From Rutidosis leptorrhynchoides (taxonomy: Eukaryota; Streptophyta; Magnoliopsida; Asterales; Asteraceae), in NCBI RefSeq assembly GCF_046630445.1, contig NC_092333.1, positions 187,901,001-187,965,000 of the forward strand: a stretch of 64,000 bases of DNA, read 5' to 3'. Numbering within the stretch: the first letter of the stretch is position 1; each line of letters opens with the position of its first letter. The notes under the pieces are model-generated. The model did not search any database, was not told where the DNA came from, and worked only from the letters and a program-made list of their open reading frames with translations. Positions 10,954 to 24,500 of this stretch are shown piece after piece. A program made the position numbers and the translations under genes.

Positions 10954-13900
10954 TTAAGAAGATTTCGTCCTCGGAATCTGGTCAAGGTCAAACAACTGGG
11001 GATAGCGCGCCATCATTAACTCCTCGGTTTCCCACGTCAAGTTAGAACCTAAACTGTGCCGCCATTCCACTAACACCATTGGAATCTGTTTCTTTCTTAA
11101 CTTTGTGACTTTCTTGTCCACTACTCTAACTGGCTCTTCTACTAGTTTCTTAGTCAAGTCGACTTTCAAATCTTTCAATGGAAGAATCTGATTTTCATCG
11201 TCTACTTTGCACTTTCTCAGATAGCACACGTTGAACGTGTTGTGAATTCCTGCTAACTCTGATGGAAGATCTAAAACAACAGTTTGATCACTCAGAATTT
11301 CTATGATTGGAAATGGCCCAATAAATCTCGGCGCTAATTTACCACGTTTACCGAATCTGATCACCCCTTTCCATGGGGAAACTTTTAGGTATACACGATC
11401 ACCTACATTAAATGTTACCAGATGTCTGCGCGGATCAACATACATCTTTTGCTGGTCTCTGGCTGCTTTTAACTTCTCTCGTGCAATTTCAACCTTTTCT
11501 GCAGTTAACTGAACAATTTCGGGACCTGCAAATTGTTTCTCACCTGCTTCTAACCAACATGACGGAGTTCTACACTTACGACCATACAACATTTCATATG
11601 GCGGAATTCCAATACTTGAATGATACGAATTGTTGTAAGTAAACTCTATCAGTGGAAGATGCGAATCCCAAGAACCACCATATTCTAAGACACACGCTCT
11701 CAACATGTCTTCTAACATTTGAATCGTTCATTCACTCTGACCGTCTGTTTGTGGATGATATGATGTACTTAAATTCACACGCGTACCCAGATTCTGTTGT
11801 AAACTGTTCCAGAAGTTTGATACAAACCTAGTATCTCTATCGGAAACTATTGACAACGGTATACCATGTCGACTAACTATCTCTTTTAAGTACAACTCTG
11901 CCAAATCACTTAGCGAAGCGGTTTCAAATGTAGCTAAAAAGTAAACACTCTTTGTTAAACGATCTACAATCACCCAGATCATGTCGTGTCCTTTCTGGGT
12001 TCGGGGTAACTTGGTTACAAAATCCATCGTTATATGATCCCATTTCCACTGAGGAATTTCTAACTGTCTTAGAGATCCATACGGTTTCTGATGTTCTGCC
12101 TTAACTTGCGCACAAATATGACATTTTTCAACAAAATTCGCAACATCTGTCTTCATTGTCGGCCACCAATACAATGTTTTCAAGTCTCTATACATCTTTG
12201 TACTACCTGGATGCACTGATAATCTCGATTTATGCGCTTCAGTAAGGAATAAATCCCTCAAATCTCCAAGCATAGGCACCCAAATTCGGTCATTATAGGT
12301 CTTTAATCCTCTAGAATCATTGCATAGGTCAAATTTTCTTTTAGTCATTTGTTCAATCTTTAGGTTTTCATCATTCAAAGCTACTAACTGAACGGTTTTC
12401 AATCGATCAATCAAGTTTGAAACTATTTCAATTCTCATAAATCTAACATTTTCGATGGTTTTCTTGCGACTCAAAGCATCTGCGACCACATTTGCTTTAC
12501 CCGGATGGTACTTAATCTCACAATCATAATCTTTGATCAATTCTAAACATTGACGTTGACGCATATTTAATTCTTTCTGCAAAAAGATATATTGAAGACT
12601 CTTATGATCTGTATAGATTTCACAATGTGTACCATACAAATAATGTCTCCAAAGCTTCAAAGCAAACACAACTGCAGTTAACTCTAAATCATGAGTAGGG
12701 TAGTTTCGTTCATGATTTTTCAACTTTCGTGAAGCATACGCAATGACTTTATTTCTTTGCATCAAAACACAACCCAGACCTGCACGTGACGCATCGCAGT
12801 AGACCACAAAATCTTCTGTTCCCTCTGGTAAAGCTAAAACTGACGCTTGACATAACAACTGTTTGAGAGTCTGAAAAGCCTTTTCTTGTTCATCAGTCCA
12901 TCGAAAGGCTACATCTTTTCTGGTTAACTTATTCAACGGACCTGCTATTTTAGAAAAATCTTTAATAAATCTGCGGTAATAACCTACTAAACCCAGAAAA
13001 CTCTTAATTTCTGTCGGGGTTTTCGGTGAGTTCCAATTCATTACGGCCTCTATCTTAGACTGATCTACTTTAATACCCTGTTCACAAATCACATGACCCA
13101 GAAACTGTACTTCCCGTAACCAAAATTCACATTTGGAGAATTTAGCGTACAACTGTTCATGTTTCAGAAGCTCTAACACCAACCTCAGATGCGTAGCATG
13201 ATCTTTCTCAGTTTTTGAATATAACAAGATATCATCTATGAAGACAATCACAAACTTGTCAAGATACTGACGACACACCCTGTTCATGAGATCCATAAAC
13301 ACTGCTGGCGCGTTTGTTAACCCAAATGGCATAACTAAAAATTCGTAATGACCATATCTAGTTCTGAACGCTGTTTTCGGTATATCGTTCTCTGCAACAC
13401 GTACTTGATGATACCCTGAACGTAAATCAATCTTTGAAAAGTAGGAAGCACCCTGCAACTGATCAAATAAATCATCTATTCTTGGTAACGGATACTTATT
13501 TTTGATTGTTCTCTTATTCAAATCGCGGTAATCTATACACATTGTAAGCGACCCATCTTTTTTTTTCACAAACAAAACAGGAGCACCCCACGGTGAAGAA
13601 CTTGGTCGAATAAACCCCTTATCTAACAGTTCCTGAATCTGAGACATCATTTCTCGGATTTCTGACGGAGCTAATCTGTAGGGAGCTTTTGCAACTAGCG
13701 TAGCACCGGGAACCAAATCAATTTTATACTCTACTTCACGTACTGGAGGTAACCCTGGTAAATCATCTGGAAATACTTCTGGAAATTCTGACACAACGGG
13801 AATATCGGTCACCTGCTTCTTCTCTTTCTTAACATCAATCACGTAAGCTAAGAATGAATCACACCCTTTCGTTATTGCCTTCTGAACTTTCATTAGGGAA

Positions 13901-15680
13901 ACCATAGGGAAGTTAAATCCACTGCGCTCTCCCCTAGCTATCACTCGGGATCCATCGGCCAAATGGAAAGAAATCATCTTCTTATCACACTTAATATTAG
14001 CCCTATTAGCTCTTAACCAATTCATGCCTATGACTACATCAAAGCTAGGTATAGGCATCAACAAACAAGTTAAAGGGAAGGAATGGCCATCAATTTCGAT
14101 GGTAATTCCAGACACAGATGATGTACATGGAACCATTTTACCATCAGCTACTTCTATTCCCAAAGGCTCATATAAGATCCTAACAGGCAACTTCAACCTA
14201 TTACAGAAGCATAAGGACATAAAAGATCGATTCGCTCCTGAATCAAATAACACACGAGCTGGCAAGGAATTAACCAAGAACATACAGGTAATGACGTCAT
14301 CGGTAACGGTTGCAGCGTCTACCGTCATCTGAAATGCCCTTGCCTCTGCTATTGGAGGATTCTTTCTCTTCTGCCCGACAGTAGAAGCAGAAGATCCCCC
14401 AGAAGTTACAGACCTCGCCCCTGACCCTGCCCCAGAACTGGCTCTTGACGCAGATGGACAATTTGTAGATCTATGCCCCTCCTGATGGCAACTCCAACAA
14501 ACATTAGACTTAAGAGAACAAGCTGTTGATTCATGACCTAACACTCCACATATCAAGCACCTTCTGGTCATTGGAGAACACGGACCGAGATGGGTCGACT
14601 TGCAAACATTACACCACCCAGACTGACTTGAACCCGATCCACTAATACCAGACTTACTTTTCTGTTTAAACCCACCTGACTTCTTACCATGAAATCCTGA
14701 TTGCTTACTTGATTGCTGAACAGACTGACCACCCAATTGACTTTCTGAATTTCCTCTAAAAGATCCATTTTTCGAACTTTCTCTTTTCGCTGCCATGATA
14801 TCACCTTCAGTAATCTTCGCCATCTCATGAGCATGTGCCAATGTGGTTGCAAATCTCGCAACTGTTCTATATTCTGGCTTAATCACCCGCATAAAATGCT
14901 GAATCTTATCTTTCTCCGTTGGTACCCACTGTTGAATAAACCTTAACTTCGATGTGAAATCTCTGAAAACTTCATCAATCGTCATACTTTCTGTCATCTT
15001 CATACTTAGAAACTCGGTTTTCAATCTTTCCATCTCATACTCAGAACAATACTGCTCACGAACTTTAGTAGCAAATTGTTCCCAGGTAATTTGACTGATC
15101 TGTTCTTTAGGTAAATATGCAGTGATAGAGTCCAACCATTCCATTGCTTCACCTTTGAGAAGCCTACTAGCAAATAACACCATGGATTCTAGCTCACAAA
15201 AACATGCTTCTAACGCTCTCTCTACTTCTCTTAGCCAATTAAGGGTCATCGTAGGGTTTGTGTGACCACTGTACTCAGGAGGTTTGCAGTCCATAAACTG
15301 TTTATAGGTACACTTCCTTCTTATCTCAGGGACTTGAAATGGGTATATCATTTAATTTGGAAATGCCTGGTTAAACGGGAATGGCATTGCGTGGTTTTGA
15401 TAGTTATTTTGTGGAAAGTGTGATTGGGAACTGCCTCCGACTTGAGTATAAAAGTTAGGAGGAAAGGTTGTATTTAACGCAGTGGTATTAGGGTTCCATT
15501 ACGCCCGTTCTTGTTCTAATTTTTGATTATCTCTTGAGCTTCTAATAACCGACTTTAAAGTTCTATTACTTCTTGAGAAGTTTCTTCTTCTGAAGACACA
15601 TGTCCATCTTCGTCAGGGGCTCTAAAAGTACCTGTTCCAGGGACAGTAGGGCCAGTAGCGGTTGCTTGATTATCTGCCAT
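10954..15680 (-). pseudogene. gag-pol of element C, nearly intact
   Basis: Probable gag start is ATG 15680 (MADNQA...). The N-terminal piece stops at 15555 and other stops follow before a long frame opens at 15351. From 15351 to 10954 one frame is interrupted only by TGA at 11725-11727. Domains in order are retrotransposon gag, CCHC knuckles near 14518-14562 and 14457-14502, protease with intact DSGA near 14221-14250, RT with intact FIDD near 13228-13247, RNase H, integrase with H-H-C-C zinc region near 12100-12230 and a DDE core, and a chromodomain-like end (VEEPVRVVDKKV...). The TGA falls just after QTDGQSE, where relatives have Arg, and fits a CGA to TGA change. Two to three lesions therefore separate it from coding capacity. 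Confidence 0.92.
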
Positions 15681-15858
15681 TACTGCACTACCACAACACT
15701 CACACCAAAGCTTAGTATAAATTCTGTTAGTACTAACAACTAACACATATCCTGTCCTAATACTCACTTAACCCATCCCCAGCATATTATGTTTGACATG
15801 ACTCTTCTAAGTTTGGGAACACGACATGTAGATCACAATGCACATGCTACCAAACTCA

Positions 15859-15870
15859 GCTCTGATACCA
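15859..15870 (-). other. Primer-binding site of element C
   Basis: The minus strand reads TGGTATCAGAGC three bases inside the 5' LTR (right LTR), a perfect initiator tRNA-Met site. Confidence 0.93.
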
Positions 15871-15873
15871 ACT

Positions 15874-17747
15874 TGTGACACCGCTAATTTTTTTTTATAA
15901 TAAATACGTGGCGGAAGCATAATATTAATTAAATATCATATCGACATTTGTACAAACCGATGTCACGTGTCATTAAAACAATTTACATATTAACAGGAAG
16001 AGACGGGAATACATTCTGTTTTCAAAAGTACACGGTTCATATTCTAAAAGACCACATCAGAGTTAACCCTGTCAAACATAACATCATCATGCCCGTCTTC
16101 TCCCAAAAGCACTATCTACAAAAGCTAACAACCTGCAGGGAGGAGATGGAGGAGAATTAGAATGAAGCTAAGTGAGTACGACTAACTACAGGTCATAGCA
16201 TATATAACTGTTATACTAATCATGTCACATAGTCTAACACACAAACATCACCCAAATGCCGTCTACAGAGACTCTGGCGGCTCAGCCAAACCATTAACCA
16301 CCAGCTGATCGGACTGGGGCTTACCAGAAGTTCCTCCACCACCGTATGTATATACATAATCCAAACGCGACGGACGCGTCATTCACATATATATACACCA
16401 TGGCTGTCTAGGCTACCACAGAGGAACCCAACCCGCAGGTTGATCTCTCCTACCGAGGCTACCACACAATAAGGACGCACTGGGCTCCAGCAGACAAGCA
16501 TCAACTAACATGCAGTCATCACAAGTACTAACTAACCACAACAATAAGTATATCTAACAAGCATGGCAATCATAATATAACATGCTTCTATATACTATAT
16601 TCTCCAGTTAGTCCCACTCACCAATTACCAGCAAACGAGAAGGTATTCAGCTATCTAATCACTGAACCTTCTCTTTCTCCTTTTCTCCTGAGAAAAACAA
16701 ATACACAAGTTAGTTTCTATCCGATAGCACAAAACAGCACAATACTGAAATTTTTGTCAGAAAAAGTATCCGCTAAAAATTTTTTTGCTTAACACTTATG
16801 CACTTTCAAAATTTACATCAATTTCAAAATTTACGTCAAAATCATCAAAATAAAAACGGGCAGCATAACGGCAAAAAATCAACCCTTGGTAAAATATTTC
16901 ACTGCCCAAGACACTCGGTCGACAGTCAGAGACAGTCAGCCGACTGTCTACACTCACTCGGCCGAGTGTCTAGTCACTCGGTCGATGGTCTCTCGCAGAC
17001 ACACTCGGCCGTGGGTCATACACACTCGGTCGATGGTCGAGTCAGTCGATCGAGTGTCAGGAGACACTCGGCCGACCGTGTTCATCTGCAGAAGCTGAAG
17101 ACAAAGTGACGGGTTTCACCCAAAATCGACCAATTCTTGCTCTAGAGCTCGTTTATGACCTCAAAACTGACCAAATCGAAGACACTATACATTAAGAAAC
17201 ATAAACCCACAAGATTTGGACTCAAAAACATCAAATTTAACCACTTTGACCCAAATTACTCACTTTGTAAAAACTAACACAAAAACTCAATTTTCTCAAA
17301 GATTAAAGCATGAAAACTTGTGATTCTTACCTTGATAGAATCAGTAAATCACAAGGAACACGAAAATGTAAATGATTTGAGCTCTAAAACAAGAATCAAG
17401 GATTAGGGTTTGGTAGGTGAGGGAGATGAAGAACGGGTGTGTTTGGGAATTTTCTGGAAGAATGCAGAAATGGGCTGCACTAGTCATGTTAAGTGGGTTA
17501 AAATCCCACACTGTGTATCACACTGGTATTTATCAGTTATCTGGTATCTTTCGTACATCATTTGGCAGCCCAAACGAAGTCCAAATTAAATAAACAAACA
17601 TGTTCTGTGACCCTTGTCACAAACTGGTCCTAACCACATCATTAATTAATCTTAAACATTAGATAAAAATAGAAGCATATAATAACACTACACTAACTTA
17701 AGGGCAATAAAGTAATCTTACAGCTAGGCCCGATTGAGGATGTTACA
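15874..17747 (-). repeat. Right (5') LTR of element C
   Basis: 1,874 bases, the promoter-bearing LTR of the minus-strand element. It contains a tandem duplication of CTTTCAAAATTTACATCA-like sequence at about 16801-16838 that is single in the left LTR, and a small rearrangement inside the palindromic cluster near 16918-16945. Confidence 0.95.
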
Positions 17748-19083
17748 CCTAAGGTGGGGGATAATCGACGAGTGCTGCTTGACGAAGCACATAAGTCAAA
17801 GTATTCCATTCATCTGGGGGTGACGAAAATGTATCTTGATTTAAAGAAGGAGTATTAGTGGCCGGGCATGAAACGTGATGTTGTTAAGTATGTTGAACAA
17901 TGCGTCACGTGTTTGCAAGTTAAAGCCGAACATCAAAAGCCGTATGGTATGTTACAACCGTTAGAAATCCTGAAATAGAAATGGGAGCACATTACCATGG
18001 AATTCATTACAAAGTTACCAAAGACGGCGAGAACCCAATTTGATTCGATTTGGTTGATAGTTGATCGATTGACGAAAAGTGCTTTGTTTCTTCCTATTCG
18101 GGAAGCGATATCATCAGAGACTTTGGCTAAATTATTTATCAAGGAGGTGATATCGAGACACGGGGTTCCTATATCTATTATTTCGGATCGAGATACTCGT
18201 TTCACATCTCGATTTTGGGAAAAGTTCCATGAAGATATAGGTACACAATTGAGATTGTGCACGGAGTACCATCCTCAAACGGACGGTCAAACCGAACGTA
18301 CGAACCAAACATTGGAGGATATGTTACGGGCGTGTATTATTGATTTCGGTGGTAGTTGGGACGAGCACTTACCATTGTGGAATTCTCGTACAATAAAATT
18401 TATCATGCTAGTATTGGAATGCCACCTTACGAGATGCTTTATGGCATAGATGTCGAACTCCGATTTGTTGAGGTGAAGTGGGTCAAAGAGAAATCGGGAG
18501 TACCGATTTGGTTTTAGAGACGAATAGCAAGATTGATATGATTCGGACTCATTTAAAGGCGGCTCAAGATAGGCAAAAGTCGTATGCCAACAAACGTTGG
18601 CAACTGATTGAGTTCCAAGAAGGTGACATGGTGATGCTTAAGGTTTTGCCATGGAAGGGTATTATTAGTTTTCGAAATCGGGGAAAGTTAGCTCCTCGGT
18701 TTATTGGGACATTTAAAATTTTAGCTCGTGTTGGTGAAGTTGCGTATCGTTTGGAATTATCCGAAGAGCTTGCGGGGATCCTTAATACATTTCATGTTTC
18801 CCATCTCCGTAAGTGTCTTGCGGATGATTCATCATGGGTGCCTTTAGACGAGATCGAGCTAAACAACAAGTTAGAGTATGTTGAGGAGCCGATTGCTATA
18901 CTCGATGAGAAGGTGAAAGTGTTGAGAAATAAGGAGGTGAGAACTTTTAAAGTTCAATGGCATCGTAGTATAGGTTCCGAATTTATGTGGGAATCCGAAG
19001 AGTTTGTCTTGGTGTATCTTCCTGCTTGTCATGCGGCTTGGATTGCGAAGACGCAATCTGAATCAAGTGGGGGAGAGTTGTAA
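17748..19083 (+). pseudogene. gag-pol of element A, second part (integrase, chromodomain-like end)
   Basis: This part continues the frame broken at 9095 after the CCTAA duplication. It holds the integrase zinc region ([10 protein letters not shown], then CVTC), the DDE core (first Asp in LIVDRLTK, second in ISDRDTRF), then a one-base deletion near 18377 that shifts the frame inside the core. The C-terminal part (18478-19083) has the GKLAPRFIGTFKI and LRKCLADD blocks and ends in a chromodomain-like VEEPIAILDEKV... segment. TAG stops lie in the zinc region (after KKEY) and before KWEH. The stop TAA at 19081-19083 uses the first bases of the 3' LTR. Confidence 0.92.
19065..19077 (+). other. Polypurine tract of element A
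   Basis: AAGTGGGGGAGAG lies just before the TGTAAGACCC start of the 3' LTR. It is the expected plus-strand primer. Confidence 0.85.
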
Positions 19084-20064
19084 GACCCGAAACCATTTTG
19101 TACAATTAAATATAAATGCTGGCGGCCTTGTTTTTCTGTTTTGAGCCGCGGCGCCGCCTAAAGGCCCATGGCGTGGCTGGTGTCTGATGGGCCAGCTTTC
19201 TTTTTGGAGATATTTAAAAAGGGGCTTTTTGGAAATTTCACTTGGGGGATGAATTTAAAGCCCCAAGATCAGATCTAGACTATGATTTACTCCATTTTCA
19301 ACCATATCTTACTTTCCACCAAAATTCTAGAGATAGAGAAGGTTCTAGTGTGGGAAAAGCTCAATCAAGGAAGGAGGAAGCTTGTTTCGGGTTAAAGTGC
19401 AATTATTAAAGTTGTTCATCTAGTCTATAGCTACATCTTGATTGTGGTGTAAGTCCTAATCTTGATTTCCTTATTTTAATTGATTAAGGTTAGGGTTTTA
19501 GGTTAGTGATGAACATAAAACCCATTGTTGGTGATTTTGGGGGTTTTTAGGTAAGATTGAGTCATGAGGACTCAAAAATGACTAACCTAGGGTTTCAAAG
19601 TGATAATTGGTGTTTATGAGTCTTAAATGGTTAGTTAATCACTAGCACACTTTGATAATTAGTATGTGGGTGTTATTTGGGTATGTTGATAACCCAAATG
19701 GGTGTGTTAACCTTGAAATGGGTCAAATGAGTCTTTGATGACTTAACTTGTTTAATGAGGGTGAAAATGTGATATCCTTGTATTAAAAGTGTAATTAAGA
19801 CCATATTTGGCTAGCGTTAGGGTTTTGGCGAAGTTGACCCAATATTAAGATTAAGTGTGCAAATGGGTCGAAATTGCACCATGGGTCAAAATGACCCTAG
19901 GATGGTAAGTGAGTTGGTTGACCAACTTGAGTTTGTGATTGATTATATGCATAATGTAATAGATACGTTACATTGAAGGTTGCAAGCTCGACTATCTTTC
20001 ACAAAAGACTTTAAGGTGAATGGAGTAATTATACGTATATGTATATAGCGTATTTGTTTGTGAA

Positions 20065-20368
20065 TGTTATGGTATGAACCAACGAGCCGGTAGTGCCATA
20101 ACATGTACATGACGAGTGTCGTGATGTGAACCACGAGCCGGTAGCATCAAAGTGTGAACCACGAGCCGGTAGCACTATAAAATGATGTGTGAACCACGAG
20201 CCGGTAGCACTATAAAATGAAGTGTGAACCAGAGCCGGTAGCACTATAAAATGAGGCGTGAACCACGATCTGATAGCGCCAAAGTGTGAACCACGATCCG
20301 GTAGCACTATAAAGGAGTATGATTCAAATGCGTATGGTGTAGCACCATAGCGTCTATGGTTAACCATA
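20065..20368 (+). repeat. Expanded hairpin array (A, 3' LTR)
   Basis: Six to seven constant-loop hairpins, against five in the 5' LTR. One added unit has arms GGCGT (20255-20259) and GCGCC (20276-20280) where its neighbours have AGTGT and GCACT, so both arms changed in a matching way. The last unit has lost its loop. The array ends with palindrome TATGGTTAACCATA at 20355-20368. Confidence 0.88.
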
Positions 20369-21086
20369 TTGTGTTTGTGATTGTTTAGCATATTTTATAT
20401 ATTGCGTTGAGTATATGCTAATGCGGTTTTGTGTTAATGTACGACTTGTTAGTATTACGGGTATGATGACATGCTATTTGAATTACAAGTTCGTATGAGG
20501 TATTTGGTGGGTGTGATTGCAAATAGATGGGTTATATATGTGTATGTGTAATTATTACATTCACTAAGCGTTTTTCTTACCCTCTCGTTGTTTATCTTTT
20601 TAGGCTCCGGCGTGGATAAGGGCAAAGGTATTCGGTTAGAATAGTGACTCTCGAGGGATTTAGCTTTTGGAAGTTCGACCAAGATATGGGTAGTTTAAAC
20701 CCCAAACACCATGCTCTAAGTGTCGTTTGGAAGTTAAACTTTTTGTGGTCGAAACTTATATTTTGAATTGTAATGAGCGAATGATGCTCGGTGGTCAAAT
20801 ATTTGAACGGGAGTCTTAAAACATGTTAACTTTGCTTATTGATGTGGCGTGAAGTCTTTTGAAATGTTGGTTCTCGCAACTGCGGAAATTGGCATTTGTG
20901 AAATTTTATTAAGTAAGAATCAGCATCAGAGTTGAGCTGCGCCGCGGCCCTTATGGGCGCGCCGTAGGCTAAGACATGTTTTGGATGTCGAGGGTTTTAA
21001 TGATCCTGACCAAGTGGAATTTAGTTAAGCCGCGCAGCGGCTGGGCTTACCGCGTCGTGGGTTAAGCCTGTCAGGCCAGCCTGACT

Positions 21087-21224
<138 letters not shown>

Positions 21225-21253
21225 CGTGTCGATTTTTGGGTTGGGTCGTTACA

Positions 21254-21502
21254 AAATCCCATACCCCCTCACACACGAGTATTTACCAGTTATCTGATAA
21301 CTTTCGTACTTAATTTGACTGCCCTAACTGAGTCCAAATTAAATAAACGAACCTGTTTGGTGACCCTTGTCACAAACTGATCTTAACCAAATAACAAAAT
21401 AACATTAAACATTAAATTAAAATAAAAGCATAATTAACCACACAATTATGCCTAAGGGCAAAAAGGTCATCTTACATCTATGCCCGATCTGATGATGTTA
21501 CA
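21254..21502 (-). repeat. Left LTR of element B, second fragment
   Basis: Matches 28096-28353 of the right LTR from AAATCCCATACCCCCTC to GATGTTACA. It begins at the target duplication of element A. Confidence 0.92.
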
Positions 21503-21513
21503 AATCCACCCCC

Positions 21514-24500
21514 TTAAGAAGATTCCATCCTCGGAATCTGGTCATGGTGAAATAAACACGGATAACGAGCCTTCATCATCTCTTCGGTCTCCCACGTAAG
21601 GTTCGATCCTAAACTATGCTTCCACTCAGCAAGCACCATATGGATCTCCTTCTTTCTTAACTTTGTCACCTTTCTATCGACAATCCTAACCGGTTCTTCT
21701 ACTAGCTTTTGATTTAGGTCCACCTCAAATCACTCAATGGAACCAGCAGCGTCTCATCATCGACCTTACACTTCCTAAGGTAACATACGTTGAAGGTATT
21801 GTGTATCCCTGCCAACTCTGCCGGAAGTTCTAACACAACTGTCTGATCATTAACTCTTTGGATAATCTTAAATGGCCCAATGTATCTTGGAGCTAATTTA
21901 TCTCATTTACCAAACCTGATCACTCCCTTCCACGGCGAAACTTTCAAGTAAACACGATCTCCGACCTCAAAGTTTACTGGACGTCTACATGGATCAACAT
22001 ACATTTTCTGTCTGTCACGTGCCGCTTTCAACTTTTCACGCGCTATCGCTACCTTTTCCGCTATTATCTAAAATAATTCTGGACCTGCAAACTGTTTCTC
22101 ACCGGTTTCAAACCAACAAGTCGGCGTTCTACATTTGCGACCATATAGCATTTCATAAGGCGGTATACCAACACTTGAATGATAAGTATTGTTGTAAGTG
22201 AACTTGATCAAAGGTAAATGTATATCCCACGGACTACTGTACTCTAACACACAAGATCTAAGCATATATTCTAGTGTCTGTATTGTACGCTCGCTCTGAC
22301 GGTCGGTCTGTGGATGATATGATGTACTCAGATTTACTCTTGTTCCCAAACTTTTCTGTAAACTGTTCCAAAAGTTAGACACAAATCTAGAATCCCTGTC
22401 AGATACGATAGACAATGGAACCCCATGTCAACTAACTATTTCTTTCAAGTACAACTCTGCCAGAATGCTCAACGAGGCTGTCTCCTTTGTTGCTAAAAAG
22501 TATGCACTCTTTGTCAATCGATCAACAATTACCCATATCATATCATTACCTCTCTGAGATCTAGGTAATATGGTTACAAAATCCATCATAATATCATCCC
22601 ATTTCCACTCTGGAATTTTCAACTGCTGTAACGAACCATAGGGTTTCTGATGTTCAGCTTTAACCTGAGCACAAATATGACATCTTTATACAAATTGAGC
22701 AACATCTTTCTTCATCGTTGGCCACCAATACATCGATTTCAAGTCGTTATACATCTTGGTACTACCCAGATGGACGGTCAACCTCGATTTGTGCGCTTCA
22801 TTTAAGATCAATTTTCTTAAACCTCCAAGCATAGGCACCTAAATTCGGTTCTTAAACGTCTTAAGTCCACGAGAATTGTCAGTCAATTGGTCTTTTATTT
22901 TGGTCATCAATTCAGTCTTTAAATTCTCCTTCAATAAAGCTTGGGCTTGAAATTGTTTTAACTGTCCAATAAGGTCAGAAACTATTTCGGTTCTCATAAA
23001 TTTCACGGTCTCCACTGACTTTTTACGACTTAAAGCATCAGAAAAAACATTCGCTTTGCCCGGATGATACTTTATTTCACAATCGTAGTCTTTTATAAGC
23101 TCAATCCACCGTCTTTGTCGCATATTCAATTCTTTCTGAGTAAAAATATATTGGAGGCTCTTATGGTCTGTACATATCACACACTTTATACCGTATAAAT
23201 AATGTCTCAATAACTTCAACGCAAATACCACTGCAGTCATTTCTAAATCATGAACCAGATAATTACATTCGTGTGTCTTTAACTGACGAGAAGCGTACGC
23301 GATAACTTTATATCTCTGCATCAGTACACACCCTAACCCGGCAATTGACACATCACAATAAACCACAAAATCATCTGAACCCTCTGGCAACGATAACACT
23401 GGAGCCTGACACAACAACTGTTTTCGAGTCTGAAAGGCATGTTCTTGTTGGTCACTCCATCAAAAACTTACATCTATTCTGGTCAATCTGGTTAACGGAC
23501 CCGCTATTTTAGAAAAATATTTTATAAACCGGTGATAATATCCTAAAAGACCCAAGAAACTCTTAACTCCTGTCGGCGTCTTCAGCGAATTCGAAGTCAT
23601 TACCACTTCTATTTTCGATGAATCCACTTTAATACCTGCCTCACAGATAACATGACCCAGAAACTGCACTTCTCGAAGCCAAAACTCACACTTCGAGAAC
23701 TTAGCATATAACTGCTCTTTCTTTAACAACTCTAACAATAATCGAAGATGTGTTGCATGATCAGCCTCTGTCTTTGAATACACCAATATATCATCGATAA
23801 ACACAATAACAAACTGATCCAAATACGGTTTACAAACCCTATTCATCAGATCTATGAAGACTGCCCTAGCATTTGTTAACCCAAATGGCATAACTAAGAA
23901 CTCGTAATGCCCATATCTCGTTCTGAACGCTGTCTTTGGAATATCTGATTCTGCAACACGAACCTGATGATACCCAGATCTAAGATCTATTTTCAAGAAG
24001 TGCGACGCACCTTGTAGCTGGTCGAACAGATCATCGATTCTAGGTAACGGATACTTATTTTTAACTGTTCTCTTATTCAAATCTCGAGAATCTATACACA
24101 TTCTCAGAGTACTGTCTTTCTTCTTTACAAACAACACCGGTGCACCCCACGATGAGGAACTCGGTCTTATAAACCCTATGTCTAACAATTCTTGTATATG
24201 AGACATCATCTCTCTGATTTCAGAAGGAGCTAACCTATAAGGAGCCTTAGCTACTGGAGTTCTTCCCGGAACCAACTCAATCTTATACTCTACTTTTCTT
24301 ACTGGCGGCAACCCTGGTAACTCATTAGGAAATACTTCAAAAAATTCTGAAACCACCGGAATATCGGTAACAGATCTCTTCTCTATCTTAGCATCAATAA
24401 CATAATCCATAAAAGACTCACACCCCTTAGAAAGTGACTTCTTCACCTTCATCATAGAAATCAACGGAATACTGAACCCACTTCATTCCCCTCGAGACAC

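Larger units (their letters stand above)
9096..17747 (-). mobile_element. Element C: near-intact Ty3/gypsy chromovirus-type retrotransposon
   Basis: 8,652-base element inserted in the pol gene of A with TSD CCTAA (9091-9095 and 17748-17752). Both LTRs begin TGTGACACCG and end GATGTTACA. Primer-binding site, gag-pol and purine tract (CTTCTTAAGGGGGTA on the minus strand, 10947-10961) are all present. The LTRs look about 98% alike by eye, so it is the youngest insertion of the left nest. B belongs to the same family but is much more decayed. Confidence 0.95.
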
